Shown piece after piece: positions 9,189-18,847 of a DNA stretch of 64,000 nt (its first letter is position 1; each line of letters starts with the position of its first letter). The stretch spans positions 62,001-126,000 of the forward strand of contig NZ_SLUP01000009.1 of assembly GCF_004341235.1 (NCBI RefSeq), given 5' to 3'. Source of the stretch: Mariniflexile fucanivorans. Lineage in GTDB: Bacteria; Bacteroidota; Bacteroidia; Flavobacteriales; Flavobacteriaceae. The translations under genes were made by a program, and so were the position numbers. The notes beneath the pieces are model-generated. The model was not told the origin of the DNA. It worked only from the letters and a program-made list of their open reading frames with translations, and did not search any database.

Positions 9189-11324
9189 TTATTCGATGTT
9201 TAATTCTTTAAATCCCATATTAAAAAGTGTAAAGCCAAAAATATCGGCGTATTGCTCAATGGTTTTGCTTACAGGCGTTCCTGCACCATGACCCGCATCG
9301 GTTTCAATACGTATTAATGTTGGGTTTGTGCCTGTTTGTTTGCTTTGTAATTCGGCAGCAAATTTAAAACTATGCGCTGGTACTACACGGTCGTCGTGAT
9401 CGCCGGTTGTGATTAATGTGGCAGGATATTCCACACCTTTTTTCACATTGTGTACTGGCGAGTAGCCTTTTAAATAATCGAACATTTCTTTACTATCTTC
9501 GGCAGTACCATAATCGTAAGCCCAACCCGCACCAGCTGTAAAGGTATGGTAACGCAGCATATCTAAAACACCAACTGCAGGCAATGCTACTTTCGCTAAA
9601 TCGGGACGCTGCGTCATAACAGCACCAACCAATAAACCTCCATTAGAACCACCTCGAATGGCTAAATAATTTGTTGAGGTGTATTTGTTGGTTTTTAAAT
9701 ATTCCGCGGCAGCGATAAAATCGTCAAAAACATTTTGTTTTTTTAACTGTGTTCCAGCATCGTGCCATTTTTTACCATATTCGCCTCCACCACGTAAATT
9801 TGGAACGGCTAAAATACCACCTTGCTCCATCCAAACAGCGTTGGTAATACTAAAAGCAGGTGTTAAACTAATATTAAAACCACCATAGGCATAAAGTATT
9901 GTTGGGTTTTTGCCATCTAATTTCAATCCTTTTTTATGGGTAATCATCATAGGTATTTTAGTACCATCTTTTGAGGTGTAAAATACTTGGTTACTTTCAT
10001 ATGCATCACTATTAAATTCAATTTTTGGTTTCCAATATAAATCTGTTTGTCCCGTTTTTGGGTTTAGTTTATAAATAGTTGAAGGGGTGTTGTAATTGGT
10101 GAATACGTAGTATAAAACAGCATCATCAGCCTTTCCTTTAAAGCCATCGGCAGTTCCCAACCCGGGAAGTTCTATGTTTCTAATTAAGTTTCCGTTGTAA
10201 TCGTATTGTTTTACTTTTGAAATAGCATCTACCATATAATTTGCGAAAAAAGAACCACTTCCTTTTGATGGGGTTAAAACAAACTCCGTTTCTGGAATCA
10301 CATCTACCCAATGTTCTGGGTTTGGGTTGGAAGCATCTACCGAAACTATTTTTTTGTTGGGAGCGTTTAAGTTTGTTACGATGAAGAGTTTGCTCCCTTC
10401 ATTTTCAATGACATAAGAATCGCTATCGGTGTGGTTTAAAACGGTAACTAGCGGGCTGTTTTTAGTTGATAAATCTTTAATAAGGAGTTTGTTTCCTGAT
10501 GTTGAAATGCGCGGAGTGATGATTAAAAATCGATTATCCTCTGTAACATTCGCATAAATGTATCTATGTTTTTCTTCTGGTTTTCCACCATAAATAAGCT
10601 CATCTGCGGTTTGAAGTGTTCCGAGTTTATGGTAATAAACTTTGTGTTGATCGGTTTTAGCAGAAAGTTCGCTGCCTTTTGGTTTATCGTAACTTGAATA
10701 ATAAAAACCTTCATTTTTGTACCAAGAAATTTGGGTGAACTTTATATCTATTAAAGTGTCTTCAATTTGTTCTTTGGTTTCGGTATTTAAAACGATTACT
10801 TTTCTCCAATCACTGCCACCTTCTGAAATGGAATACGCTAATAGGCTTCCATCTTTTGAAAAACTCATAGCATCTAACGATGTTGTGCCGTTTTTTGAAA
10901 ATGTATTAGGGTCTAAAAATACGTCGGCTTTACCATTTTCTTTTTTTCGGTAAATAACATTTTGGTCTTGTAATCCGTCGTTTTTTGAAAAATAGGTGTA
11001 GTCGCCTTCAATAAAAGGAGCGCCAATTTTTTCATAATTCCACAATTTGGAAAGGCGTTCCTTAAGTTGACTTATATAAGGAATTTGTTTTAAATAATTT
11101 GAAGTACATACGTTTTGTGCTTTTACCCACGCTTCGGTTTCTTTACTGCGGTCGTCTTCTAACCACCTATAAGGGTCTTTTACATCGGTTCCAAAATAAG
11201 AATCAACAGTATCAACAGTTTTTGTTATAGGGTATGTCACTTGTATTATATTTTGATTGGAAGATTCTTTTTTACAAGATACTAACGTGATAAATACTAA
11301 AATAATTTTGATTATATTTTTCAT
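9189..11324 (-). CDS. Prolyl oligopeptidase family serine peptidase (S9A), lipoprotein
   Basis: Cleaves short peptides after proline; a likely periplasmic or outer-membrane lipoprotein with lipobox Cys17 (TLVSC). An N-terminal beta-propeller (about residues 80-440) caps an alpha/beta-hydrolase domain carrying GGSNGG (nucleophile Ser near 558), [11 protein letters not shown] (Asp near 643) and DAGHGAG (His near 678), so the triad is complete. The N-terminal [14 protein letters not shown] is the typical S9A opening. The 711-residue length is normal for the family. It lies downstream of asd but is separated from it by a terminator and appears to have its own promoter. Confidence 0.93.
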   Translation of the reverse strand: MKNIIKIILVFITLVSCKKESSNQNIIQVTYPITKTVDTVDSYFGTDVKDPYRWLEDDRSKETEAWVKAQNVCTSNYLKQIPYISQLKERLSKLWNYEKIGAPFIEGDYTYFSKNDGLQDQNVIYRKKENGKADVFLDPNTFSKNGTTSLDAMSFSKDGSLLAYSISEGGSDWRKVIVLNTETKEQIEDTLIDIKFTQISWYKNEGFYYSSYDKPKGSELSAKTDQHKVYYHKLGTLQTADELIYGGKPEEKHRYIYANVTEDNRFLIITPRISTSGNKLLIKDLSTKNSPLVTVLNHTDSDSYVIENEGSKLFIVTNLNAPNKKIVSVDASNPNPEHWVDVIPETEFVLTPSKGSGSFFANYMVDAISKVKQYDYNGNLIRNIELPGLGTADGFKGKADDAVLYYVFTNYNTPSTIYKLNPKTGQTDLYWKPKIEFNSDAYESNQVFYTSKDGTKIPMMITHKKGLKLDGKNPTILYAYGGFNISLTPAFSITNAVWMEQGGILAVPNLRGGGEYGKKWHDAGTQLKKQNVFDDFIAAAEYLKTNKYTSTNYLAIRGGSNGGLLVGAVMTQRPDLAKVALPAVGVLDMLRYHTFTAGAGWAYDYGTAEDSKEMFDYLKGYSPVHNVKKGVEYPATLITTGDHDDRVVPAHSFKFAAELQSKQTGTNPTLIRIETDAGHGAGTPVSKTIEQYADIFGFTLFNMGFKELNIE

Positions 11325-11340
11325 TATGAATGATTTTCTT

Positions 11341-11373
11341 CAAAAATAATCAAAAAAAAAGCTTCTGTGCCAA
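11341..11373 (-). promoter_or_regulatory. Possible promoter of the prolyl oligopeptidase gene
   Basis: On the minus strand TTG (11373-11371), 22 bases, then TATTTTTG (11348-11341) matches the Bacteroidota consensus. The TTG lies within the loop of the asd terminator, and the leader would be only about 10 bases long, which is a reason for caution. Confidence 0.4.
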
Positions 11374-11386
11374 AATACAGAAGCTT
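11351..11386 (-). terminator. Rho-independent terminator after asd
   Basis: The inverted repeat AAGCTTCTGT/ACAGAAGCTT (11359-11368 with 11377-11386) is followed on the minus strand by a run of T down to 11352. It lies 23 bases after the asd stop. Confidence 0.85.
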
Positions 11387-11408
11387 TAAGTATAACAGTT
11401 CAGTAATT

Positions 11409-12398
11409 TTATACTAAGTTATTTGCAATTAAATACTCACTAATTTGAATGGCATTGGTTGCTGCACCTTTGCGTAGGTTATCGGCAACAATCCACATGT
11501 TTAAAGTGTTTGGTTGCGACTCATCTCTACGTAAACGACCTACAAAAACTTCATCTTTATTATGTGCTAAAATGGGCATTGGGTACGAGTTTGTTGCGGT
11601 ATTATCTTGTAAAATAACCCCCGGAGTATCGCTTAATATTTGTCGAACTTCGGCTAAATCGAAATCGTTTTCAAATTGTACGTTTACAGCTTCTGAATGT
11701 CCTCCAGCTGTAGGAACGCGAACCGCCGTAGCAGTTACAGAAAATGTTTTATCGTTAAATATTTTTTGTGGTTCTCTAGCCAATTTCATTTCTTCTTTGG
11801 TATAGCCATTTTCTAAAAACACATCACAATGCGGCAATACGTTTCTGTTAATTGGGTAAGGATACGCCATGTCTCCATTAATACCAGCCATTTCGTTTTC
11901 TAACTGTTTTACAGCTTTAACGCCTGTACCAGAAACGGATTGGTAAGTAGAAACCACCACACGTTTCATTTTATATCTTTTATGAAGCCCAGATAAAGCC
12001 AACACCATTTGAATGGTTGAGCAGTTTGGGTTTGCTATAATTTTATCGTCTTTAGTTAATTCATTTGCATTGATTTCAGGAACTACTAATTTTTTAGTAG
12101 GATCCATTCTCCAAGCAGAGGAATTATCAACCACCGTAGTGCCAGCTTCTGCAAATTTAGGCGCCCACTCCAAAGAGGTATCACCACCTGCAGAGAAAAT
12201 AGCAATTTGCGGTTTTGCAGCCACGGCATCGGCTAAACCAATTACGGTATATTCTTTATTGTTATATGTTAATTTTTTTCCAACAGAACGTTCAGATGCT
12301 ACCAAAAGCAATTCGGTTACAGGGAAATTACGTTCTGCAAGAACTTTTAGCATCACTTCGCCTACCATACCGGTGGCGCCAACAACAGCTACTTTCAT
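11409..12398 (-). CDS. asd: Aspartate-semialdehyde dehydrogenase
   Basis: Reduces aspartyl phosphate to aspartate semialdehyde with NADPH, the branch point to lysine/diaminopimelate, threonine and methionine. GATGMVGEV at residues 7-15 is the nucleotide-binding loop, and ANPNCSTIQ contains the catalytic Cys126. PTAGGHSEAV near 232-241 contains the active-site His. The 329-residue length fits the bacterial enzyme. It is a single-gene unit with its own promoter and a terminator on each side. Confidence 0.95.
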   Translation of the reverse strand: MKVAVVGATGMVGEVMLKVLAERNFPVTELLLVASERSVGKKLTYNNKEYTVIGLADAVAAKPQIAIFSAGGDTSLEWAPKFAEAGTTVVDNSSAWRMDPTKKLVVPEINANELTKDDKIIANPNCSTIQMVLALSGLHKRYKMKRVVVSTYQSVSGTGVKAVKQLENEMAGINGDMAYPYPINRNVLPHCDVFLENGYTKEEMKLAREPQKIFNDKTFSVTATAVRVPTAGGHSEAVNVQFENDFDLAEVRQILSDTPGVILQDNTATNSYPMPILAHNKDEVFVGRLRRDESQPNTLNMWIVADNLRKGAATNAIQISEYLIANNLV

Positions 12399-12436
12399 TT
12401 TAAGTTTATTTAAAGATTGAATAAAAATTTTCGAGG

Positions 12437-12469
12437 CAAAACTAACTAATAATTATATTTTAGAATCAA
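12437..12469 (-). promoter_or_regulatory. asd promoter, full Bacteroidota consensus
   Basis: On the minus strand TTG at 12469-12467, 22 bases, then TAGTTTTG at 12444-12437 (TAnnTTTG). It lies 39 bases before the asd ATG and slightly overlaps the T-run of the mscL terminator. Confidence 0.55.
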
Positions 12470-12470
12470 A

Positions 12471-12505
12471 AAAAAGCCCTTGTTTTTTGAAAACGAGGGC
12501 TTTTT
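12471..12505 (-). terminator. Terminator after mscL
   Basis: A long stem, AAAAAGCCCTTGTTTT (12471-12486) with AAAACGAGGGCTTTTT (12490-12505), one wobble pair, flanked by A and T runs so it could act in both directions. It ends the tdk-alr-mscL transcript just upstream of the asd promoter. Confidence 0.85.
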
Positions 12506-12543
12506 AACAACAAATAACACGTTGTTATATATTTAACATTTTG

Positions 12544-12945
12544 TTATTTTTTAAGCAAATCTCTAATTTGAATAAGTAATTCTTCTTGTGTTGGTCCTGC
12601 TGGAGCTGCTGGAGCTGGTTCTTCTTTTTTCTTCATTCTATTAATTCCTTTAATAATCATGAACATGACGAATGCTACAATTATAAAGTCAATTAAACTT
12701 GTTAAGAAAGCTCCGTATAGTACGGCAATTTCTCCAGTTACTTCACCAGCTTCATTAGCTGTTCCTGGTGTAATAACATATTTTAAATCGTTAAAGTCAG
12801 AATTAAAAATCATTCCAATTAATGGAGATACAATTCCAGCAGTAAATGAAGTCACTACTTTATTAAAAGCAGCACCCATTACAAAAGCAACCGCAATGTC
12901 TACAAGGTTACCCTTCATTGCGAACTCTTTAAATTCTTTTAGCAT
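12544..12945 (-). CDS. mscL: Large-conductance mechanosensitive channel
   Basis: Inner-membrane pore that opens under membrane tension to release solutes during osmotic downshock. FKEFAMKGNLVDIAVAFVMG at residues 4-23 is the MscL N-terminal helix and first membrane helix. A periplasmic loop follows, then a second helix (SLIDFIIVAFVMFMIIKGIN) and a charged C-terminal bundle after an Ala-Pro linker. The start at 12945 is chosen because MLKEFKEFAMKGN is the conserved N-terminus, whereas an ATG 18 codons upstream adds non-conserved residues. It follows alr closely and probably shares its transcript. Confidence 0.94.
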   Translation of the reverse strand: MLKEFKEFAMKGNLVDIAVAFVMGAAFNKVVTSFTAGIVSPLIGMIFNSDFNDLKYVITPGTANEAGEVTGEIAVLYGAFLTSLIDFIIVAFVMFMIIKGINRMKKKEEPAPAAPAGPTQEELLIQIRDLLKK

Positions 12946-13020
12946 AATTATGGTTTTAATGGTTAAATTAATTAGACACGAATATAGTAAAAAAGTCACA
13001 TTTTTTTTTAATGGTACTAT

Positions 13021-14130
13021 TTAATTACCAATAAAAAGGCGTTTTACCCGTTGAGAAATAGCTGTAATAAGTTCGTATGAAATGGTGTTAGCTGTTTTTG
13101 CTAAATTTTCAGCAGTAGTTTCAGGGCCAAATACAATCACTTCGTCGCCTTCTTTACAATCAATATTTGTAACATCAACCATAATCATATCCATACAGAC
13201 ATTTCCTAAAATATATGCTTTTTGGTTATTGATTATTACGTAGCCTTTTCCTTTGCCATATTGCCTACCAATACCATCGGCATGCCCAATAGGTAATGTC
13301 GCGGTTCTTAAAAAAGTATCGGTTTTATAAGCGCGATTATAGCCAACAGATTCTCCTTTTTCAATAGCATGAATTTGAGAAATAATGGTTTTTAAAGTGC
13401 CAATGGGTTTAAAATTTTTGTTTTCTTTTTCAGAATTTCCGAAGCCATATAAACCAATGCCACTTCTAACCATATCAAAATGGGCTTCAGGATAATTTAA
13501 AATTCCTGAAGTATTACACATGTGAAGTAATGGTTTGTAGCCCATTTGCTTGGTCATGTTTTCAGTAATATTTTTGAATTTTTTAATTTGATTTAAAGTG
13601 AAATCCTTTTCGTTTAAATCTTCACTTGCGGCTAAATGTGAAAATACAGATTCTATTTTTACTGAAGTAGATTCATTAACAGTTGAAATGATGGTATCGA
13701 CATCATTTTCAGAAAACCCTAATCGGTTTAAACCCGTATTAAATTTAATATGAATAGGGTAATCGTTTAGTTTTTCTGCGGAAGCGGTAGCTATAAATTC
13801 ATTTAAAATTTTAACATTATAGATGCTAGGTTCTAAACAATTTTCAATTAAAATATTAAAATTTACTGCTTGCGGATGTAGTACTAAAATGGGTTTGGTA
13901 ATGCCTGCTTCCCTAAGCTGTATGCCTTCGTGTACAAAAGCCACAGCAAAGTAATCTACAGGTAGTTTTTGCAAATAGTTGGCAATTTCGCAAGCATCAC
14001 TTCCATAAGCAAAGGCTTTAACTACTGCCATGAATTTGGTGTTGCTGCTTATTCTAGATTTTAAATGGTCAAAATTATGTTTTAACGCTTTTAAATCGAT
14101 TTCAAGTACGGTTTCTTGTGCTTTAAGCAT
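13021..14130 (-). CDS. alr: Alanine racemase
   Basis: PLP enzyme converting L- to D-alanine for peptidoglycan. The PLP lysine is Lys38 in [13 protein letters not shown], a variant of the usual VVKANAYGHG typical of Flavobacteriia. GLNRLGF is near residue 148 and [10 protein letters not shown] near 227. The second catalytic Tyr is in [10 protein letters not shown], and [10 protein letters not shown] follows. At 369 residues it is full length. Its ATG lies 8 bases inside the end of tdk, so tdk and alr are translationally coupled. Confidence 0.93.
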   Translation of the reverse strand: MLKAQETVLEIDLKALKHNFDHLKSRISSNTKFMAVVKAFAYGSDACEIANYLQKLPVDYFAVAFVHEGIQLREAGITKPILVLHPQAVNFNILIENCLEPSIYNVKILNEFIATASAEKLNDYPIHIKFNTGLNRLGFSENDVDTIISTVNESTSVKIESVFSHLAASEDLNEKDFTLNQIKKFKNITENMTKQMGYKPLLHMCNTSGILNYPEAHFDMVRSGIGLYGFGNSEKENKNFKPIGTLKTIISQIHAIEKGESVGYNRAYKTDTFLRTATLPIGHADGIGRQYGKGKGYVIINNQKAYILGNVCMDMIMVDVTNIDCKEGDEVIVFGPETTAENLAKTANTISYELITAISQRVKRLFIGN

Positions 14131-14770
14131 CGGGATTTTGTGGTTTTGGGGTCACTTCTTCGGCATCATTCACTTTCATGTTTCTTACTTTATCGCGTGT
14201 CATGGCTTTGTAATAAGCAGCTCTACTTAGTGGTTCGTACTCATCAACTTCACCTAACATCACCAAATTATCATTTTTGGCTTTTCGGTAACTGTATTGT
14301 GCTAAATTGCCTGTTCGGGTGCAAACGGCGTGTACTTTGGTAACATATTCGGCAGTCGCCATTAAACTAGGCATCGGGCCAAAAGGATTGCCTTTAAAAT
14401 CCATGTCCAGTCCAGCTACAATAACGCGAACGCCTTTGTTGGCTAAATCGTTGCACACACGTACAATTTCATCATCAAAAAACTGGGCTTCATCAATACC
14501 CACCACATCGCAACCATCAGCCAAAATAGGAATATTAGCTGCCGCAGGAACGGGTGTTGAGCGAATTTCATTGGCATCGTGAGACACTACCATATCTTCA
14601 TGGTAACGCACATCAATAGAGGGTTTAAAAATCTCAACTTTTTGTCGGGCAAATTGAGCGCGTTTAAGCCTTCGGATCAATTCTTCGGTTTTTCCTGAAA
14701 ACATAGAGCCACAGATAACTTCAATCCATCCAAATTGTTCTTTATGATTTACTGTATTTTCAAGAAACAT
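14123..14770 (-). CDS. tdk: Thymidine kinase (type II), zinc-ligand-poor variant
   Basis: Phosphorylates thymidine to dTMP in the salvage pathway. P-loop GSMFSGKT at residues 21-28, [10 protein letters not shown] (Walker B and catalytic Glu) and [16 protein letters not shown] are all present. The structural zinc site normally uses four Cys/His in CxxC...CxxC/H. Here only the first Cys is kept ([17 protein letters not shown]), and the late pair is replaced by [13 protein letters not shown], so the zinc is probably absent. The 215-residue length is normal. It heads a tdk-alr-mscL operon. Confidence 0.93.
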   Translation of the reverse strand: MFLENTVNHKEQFGWIEVICGSMFSGKTEELIRRLKRAQFARQKVEIFKPSIDVRYHEDMVVSHDANEIRSTPVPAAANIPILADGCDVVGIDEAQFFDDEIVRVCNDLANKGVRVIVAGLDMDFKGNPFGPMPSLMATAEYVTKVHAVCTRTGNLAQYSYRKAKNDNLVMLGEVDEYEPLSRAAYYKAMTRDKVRNMKVNDAEEVTPKPQNPDA

Positions 14771-14823
14771 TTTGTAATTTTAACACTTAAATAAAGCGAT
14801 TATTCGTTTGTATAAAGGTGACG

Positions 14824-14857
14824 CAAATTTATTAAAAAACAAAAGCCTAAATAGCAA
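14824..14857 (-). promoter_or_regulatory. tdk promoter, full Bacteroidota consensus
   Basis: On the minus strand TTG at 14857-14855, 23 bases, then TAAATTTG at 14831-14824. It lies about 54 bases before the tdk ATG, in the divergent region shared with the gene starting at 14877. Confidence 0.5.
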
Positions 14858-14876
14858 TAATTTAAAATTTGTAACA

Positions 14877-15620
14877 ATGAAGAAGAAGATAGAGTCTGAA
14901 CTGGTAAGTATAGCCCATAGAATTCTTAAGTTAAAAGGAAAGGAAGATGTTGTAAAAATGCATGCAGAAGTCTCCATCCTTTTTGAAAAATTATCAGTAC
15001 TAAAATTTGCCAATGAAAATTTTGAAGGCCATTTTCCAACCATTGGAAACGATTCGTCTTTTTTTGACATGCTTGATGGTGCTTTCAACAATAAAATAAG
15101 CGATACCATTGAAGTTGAAGATAAAATATATATTAATTTAGATGAAGTTGAAGACGACCCATTAATGGAACATGGTATTACAACTATTAAGGATATGGTG
15201 GCACATATGCCAAACGAACCAGAAGATATTGATGTTGTTTTGGATGAAGCCCTTCAGGACGAAAAACGTCTTAAAAATGATTTAGAAGATATCATGTCTG
15301 GTTTTGGAGCTATGCCAATTTTCGATCCGGTCCCTAAACCACAAAATGGTGTTTCTAACGAAAAAAAATCGTTAAATGATATTTTAAAAAATGGAGGATT
15401 AAATATTGGTCTAAACGATAAATTAGCGTTTATAAAACATTTATTTGATGGGAAAATTGAAGATTACGAACGTGTTATCTCGCAATTGAATACTTTCGAT
15501 TCGTTTAAAAATGCGAAACAATTTATTGTAGACATTGTGAAACCAGATTATAATAATTGGGTTAATAAAGAAGAAGTTGAAGAGCGATTTCTCCATATTT
15601 TAGAAAGCAGATTTAGTTAA
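14877..15620 (+). CDS. Conserved hypothetical protein, acidic, 247 residues
   Basis: I do not recognise a named family. The protein is soluble and acidic, with a helical N-terminal third (MKKKIESELVSIAHRILKLKG), a very acidic middle (IEVEDKIYINLDEVEDDP, PNEPEDIDVV) and a helical C-terminal domain from about residue 165. The N-terminal MKKKIESEL is a better start than an ATG 23 codons upstream, which lies in the divergent promoter region. It overlaps rsmI by one base (TAATG), so the two are co-translated. A housekeeping role linked to translation is only a guess from position. Confidence 0.8.
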   Translation: MKKKIESELVSIAHRILKLKGKEDVVKMHAEVSILFEKLSVLKFANENFEGHFPTIGNDSSFFDMLDGAFNNKISDTIEVEDKIYINLDEVEDDPLMEHGITTIKDMVAHMPNEPEDIDVVLDEALQDEKRLKNDLEDIMSGFGAMPIFDPVPKPQNGVSNEKKSLNDILKNGGLNIGLNDKLAFIKHLFDGKIEDYERVISQLNTFDSFKNAKQFIVDIVKPDYNNWVNKEEVEERFLHILESRFS

Positions 15621-16294
15621 TGAGCAAACTTTACATAGTACCAACGCCCATTGGAAATTTAAAAGACATGACCTTTAGAGCTGTTGAAGTTTTAAAGGAA
15701 GTCGACTTGATACTTGCGGAAGACACGCGCACATCGGGGAAACTATTAAAACATTATGAAATTTCAACCCACATGCAAAGTCATCACATGCATAACGAGC
15801 ATAAAACGGTTGAAAATTTAATTCAAAAAATTAAAAGTGGTACTACGGTTGCATTGATTAGCGATGCAGGAACCCCAGCCATTTCCGATCCTGGTTTTTT
15901 ATTAACACGTGCTTGTATTGAAAACAACATTGAAGTAGATTGTTTACCTGGTGCCACCGCTTTTGTGCCTGCGTTAGTAAATTCTGGTTTGCCAAACGAT
16001 AAGTTTGTTTTTGAAGGATTTTTGCCCGTTAAAAAAGGCAGACAAACACGTTTATTGTTACTTGCCGAAGAAACCAGAACCATCATTTTTTATGAAAGTC
16101 CGCATAAATTAATAAAAACACTTTCCCATTTTTGTGAGTATTTTGGTGAAGATAGAGAGGTTTCTGTATCGAGAGAGCTTACAAAATTATACGAGGAAAC
16201 CCTACGTGGTACCGCAAAAGAAGTGTTAGACCATTACACCAATAAACCTCCAAAAGGTGAAATTGTAATTGTGGTTGAAGGAAAATCAAAATAA
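15620..16294 (+). CDS. rsmI: 16S rRNA (cytidine1402-2'-O)-methyltransferase
   Basis: Methylates the ribose of C1402 in 16S rRNA near the decoding centre. A tetrapyrrole-methylase fold with LYIVPTPIGNLKDMTFRA at residues 4-21, LAEDTRTSGKLL near 33, ALISDAGTPAISDPG near 78 and FYESPHKL near 155. These are hallmark motifs of the family. The 224-residue length is on the short side because the C-terminal extension found in E. coli is missing. Confidence 0.95.
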   Translation: MSKLYIVPTPIGNLKDMTFRAVEVLKEVDLILAEDTRTSGKLLKHYEISTHMQSHHMHNEHKTVENLIQKIKSGTTVALISDAGTPAISDPGFLLTRACIENNIEVDCLPGATAFVPALVNSGLPNDKFVFEGFLPVKKGRQTRLLLLAEETRTIIFYESPHKLIKTLSHFCEYFGEDREVSVSRELTKLYEETLRGTAKEVLDHYTNKPPKGEIVIVVEGKSK

Positions 16295-16333
16295 TTCTCT
16301 TAACTTCAAATTAAATTATTTGAAAGTTGAAAA

Positions 16334-17698
16334 ATGGAAGAAACAACACATTATGACGTTTTTGTCATCGGAACTGGAATTGCTGGTCAAACGGCTGCTG
16401 AAATTTGTGTAAATAATAAGATGACAGTAGCAATTGCCGATAACAGGGCCTTTGGAGGCACTTGTGCCCTAAGGGGTTGCGACCCTAAAAAAATCTTATT
16501 ACAGTTTACAGATTTGGTTCATAAAAGCCAATTATTAATGAAACATGGCATTTCAAAACCACCAAAAATTAAATGGAAAGACGTTCAGAAATTTAAATCA
16601 TCCTTTACTGATTCGGTTCCTTTGAGTACCGAAAAAAAATTAGCAGATTTAGGAATTGATTATTACCATCAATCGCCCGTATTTCAAAATGAAAATCAAG
16701 TTTTAATTGAAGGAAAGTTAATTTCAGCGGACACCTTTGTAATTGCTACCGGAATGATTCCAAGAGAATTAAAATTTGAAGGTAGTGAGTATTTGGAAAT
16801 TAGTGATGATATACTAAATTTAAAAAAACTACCTAAAAAAGTAACCTTTATTGGTTCTGGCTATGTGGGTATGGAGTTTGCTTGCATGCTAGCAACAATG
16901 GGATGTAAAGTGACTATGATTGAACAAGGCGTAAAACCCTTATCACAGTTTGATGATTTTTTAGTTCAGAAATTAGTTGCACATCTCGAAACCATCGGCA
17001 TAACATTTATATTCAATGCAGAGGTTGTTTCGATTGAAAAATTAAAGAAAAATGTAAAGGTTCATTATAAATTACAAGGAAAAGACCAATTATTAAAATC
17101 AAGAAAAGTATATAATACTGCTGGTCGAGTTCCTTCTATTGAAATGTTGAATTTGCCTAAAGCCGACATAAAATCTGATAAAAGCGGTGTTTTGGTTAAC
17201 GATTTTCTTCAAAGCACTTCCAACCCTAATATTTTTGCCTGTGGTGATGTGAGCAGCAAATCACTTCCATTAACCCCGTTATCTGGTTTACAGGGTTATA
17301 TTGTAGGTAATAATATTGTTAAAGCAAATTCCAAAAAGTTTGATGTACCATGTGTTCCATCCACCGTATTTACCAATCCTAAACTTTCAACCGTTGGCTA
17401 TTCTGAGGAGGAGGCTCAAAAACGCTTTAAAAACGTAAAAATTTACAAAGGAGATGGCAGTGGTTGGTACAATGCTAAAAAAGAAAACAACCCTGTTTAT
17501 GCCTATAAAATTTTGGTTAATGAAAGAACAAATGTGATAGTCGGAGCGCATTTATTAAGTTCGCAGGCTAACGAAACCATTAATATATTTTCTATGGCCA
17601 TTCAACAAAAAATGACCGTTTTAGAATTTAAGAAACAAATGTTCACGTACCCTTCGTATAGCAGCGATTTAAAAAGCATGTTGAAAGAAGAAGAATAA
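16334..17698 (+). CDS. FAD-dependent pyridine nucleotide-disulfide oxidoreductase, atypical C-terminus
   Basis: A 454-residue flavoprotein: FAD-binding GTGIAGQTAA at residues 13-22, redox pair CALRGC at 44-49, NAD(P)-binding GSGYVGMEFA near 173 and a second FAD motif NIFACGDV near 302. The C-terminal dimer domain, which in glutathione and lipoamide reductases carries the catalytic His-Pro...Glu, here reads TYPSYSSDLKSM, so the His and Glu are missing. The substrate is therefore uncertain; labels such as dihydrolipoyl dehydrogenase or mercuric reductase would be unsafe. It lies in a same-strand run with rsmI, the HopJ-like gene and the glycosylase. Confidence 0.88.
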   Translation: MEETTHYDVFVIGTGIAGQTAAEICVNNKMTVAIADNRAFGGTCALRGCDPKKILLQFTDLVHKSQLLMKHGISKPPKIKWKDVQKFKSSFTDSVPLSTEKKLADLGIDYYHQSPVFQNENQVLIEGKLISADTFVIATGMIPRELKFEGSEYLEISDDILNLKKLPKKVTFIGSGYVGMEFACMLATMGCKVTMIEQGVKPLSQFDDFLVQKLVAHLETIGITFIFNAEVVSIEKLKKNVKVHYKLQGKDQLLKSRKVYNTAGRVPSIEMLNLPKADIKSDKSGVLVNDFLQSTSNPNIFACGDVSSKSLPLTPLSGLQGYIVGNNIVKANSKKFDVPCVPSTVFTNPKLSTVGYSEEEAQKRFKNVKIYKGDGSGWYNAKKENNPVYAYKILVNERTNVIVGAHLLSSQANETINIFSMAIQQKMTVLEFKKQMFTYPSYSSDLKSMLKEEE

Positions 17699-17716
17699 AT
17701 TAAAAATAATTCAAGA

Positions 17717-18061
17717 ATGAATTTAGAAGCATTTAAGCAAAAATTAAAAGATACCCCAAATAGCACTGAGTTTTCTGAAATTATAGCTGTTATAGAATCA
17801 AACTACGAGTTTACACCAACCGCTTTTAAAAATGGCGAATTACAAAATAATGCAGGTGAAAATTCGGGGTCGTGTAAATTGTTTGCTTTTGCAAAATTGC
17901 AAGGTTTTACAAAAGAGGAAACCTTGGCGTGTTTTGGCAAATTCTATTTTGAAGATGTATTAAAAGACCCCAATGGCACAGGACATCAAAACATTAGAAA
18001 CTTTATGAAAACGGGCTTTGAGGGTTTAATTTTTGAAGGAGGACCGTTAAAACTTAAATAG
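17717..18061 (+). CDS. HopJ-family protein
   Basis: A 114-residue soluble protein. FTPTAFKNGELQNNAGENSG followed by GSCKLFAFAKLQGF and a GHQNIRNFM stretch matches the family named after the Pseudomonas effector HopJ. Free-living bacteria without type III secretion carry it widely, so an effector role is not implied and its real function is unknown. It follows the oxidoreductase by 18 bases and precedes the glycosylase by 13, which suggests one transcript. Confidence 0.85.
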   Translation: MNLEAFKQKLKDTPNSTEFSEIIAVIESNYEFTPTAFKNGELQNNAGENSGSCKLFAFAKLQGFTKEETLACFGKFYFEDVLKDPNGTGHQNIRNFMKTGFEGLIFEGGPLKLK

Positions 18062-18074
18062 TTTTTTGTTATAG

Positions 18075-18644
18075 ATGCAAGACTTGTTATTAAATATAAA
18101 ACAATGTACCATCTGCGAAAAACACTTGCCTTTAGGTCCGCGCCCCATTGTAGTGGCGCATCCCGATGCTAAAATTGTTATTATTGGGCAAGCACCTGGA
18201 ATTAAAGTGCATAAAACTGGCATTCCTTGGAACGACCCAAGCGGAAATCAATTAAGAAATTGGCTGGGCGTTACTGAAGAAGAATTTTATGATGCCACAA
18301 AATTTGCCATCATGCCCATGGGGTTTTGTTATCCCGGAAAAGGAAAAACGGGCGATTTACCACCACGACCCGAATGTGCACCACAATGGCACAAACCTTT
18401 GTTAGAACATTTGCCAAATGTGGAGTTGATTATTTTAATTGGCATGTACGCACAAAATTATTATTTAGGAAAGCAAGCAAAGAAAACATTAACCGAAACG
18501 GTTGCTAATTTTAAAGAGTATTTACCAACGTATTTACCATTACCACATCCATCACCACGAAATCGGTTTTGGTTAACGAAGAATCCTTGGTTTGAGGTTG
18601 AGGTGTTGCCGGAGTTGAAAGAAACCGTACAAGCGTTAGTTTAA
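18075..18644 (+). CDS. Uracil-DNA glycosylase family protein
   Basis: A 189-residue member of the uracil-DNA glycosylase superfamily. It has the N-terminal CTICEKHLPLGPRP, motif 1 GQAPGIKVHKTGIPWNDPSG near residue 37 and motif 2 LPHPSPRNRFW near 155. Visible Cys residues (CTIC, CYPG, PECAP) could be Fe-S ligands as in families 4 and 5, but the spacing is not canonical, so I do not claim a cluster. The probable job is removal of uracil or another deaminated base from DNA. Confidence 0.82.
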   Translation: MQDLLLNIKQCTICEKHLPLGPRPIVVAHPDAKIVIIGQAPGIKVHKTGIPWNDPSGNQLRNWLGVTEEEFYDATKFAIMPMGFCYPGKGKTGDLPPRPECAPQWHKPLLEHLPNVELIILIGMYAQNYYLGKQAKKTLTETVANFKEYLPTYLPLPHPSPRNRFWLTKNPWFEVEVLPELKETVQALV

Positions 18645-18646
18645 CT

Positions 18647-18847
18647 TTATTCATTTTTACCTCCAATATTCGAACAAATGTTATAATTTGACTTTAGGCT
18701 TTTTTCAAAATTTTCTATGTCTTTCAAAGTTGCATTAGGATGAAGTTTTTTGTGTTGCCATAACCTAATTAACATTCCTAGCCTTAAAACTTTGCATATA
18801 CCAATTATGAAACTAAATGATGCGCCGATTATTAAATATGTTTCCAT
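18647..18847 (-). CDS. Hypothetical small membrane protein
   Basis: A 66-residue open frame convergent with the glycosylase gene. It has an N-terminal hydrophobic segment (YLIIGASFSFIIGICKVL) suited to one membrane helix, then a basic tail (RLWQHKKLHP). I do not recognise a family. The signal-like profile and clean spacing of two bases to the neighbouring stop support a real gene, but it could be chance. Confidence 0.45.
   Translation of the reverse strand: METYLIIGASFSFIIGICKVLRLGMLIRLWQHKKLHPNATLKDIENFEKSLKSNYNICSNIGGKNE

Noticed and set aside
11449-12420. Plus-strand open frames opposite asd
   Set aside because: They are antisense to a complete asd gene and have no protein-family features.
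17717-18061. Type III secreted effector
   Set aside because: The HopJ family is widespread in bacteria without type III secretion, and no secretion genes are near.
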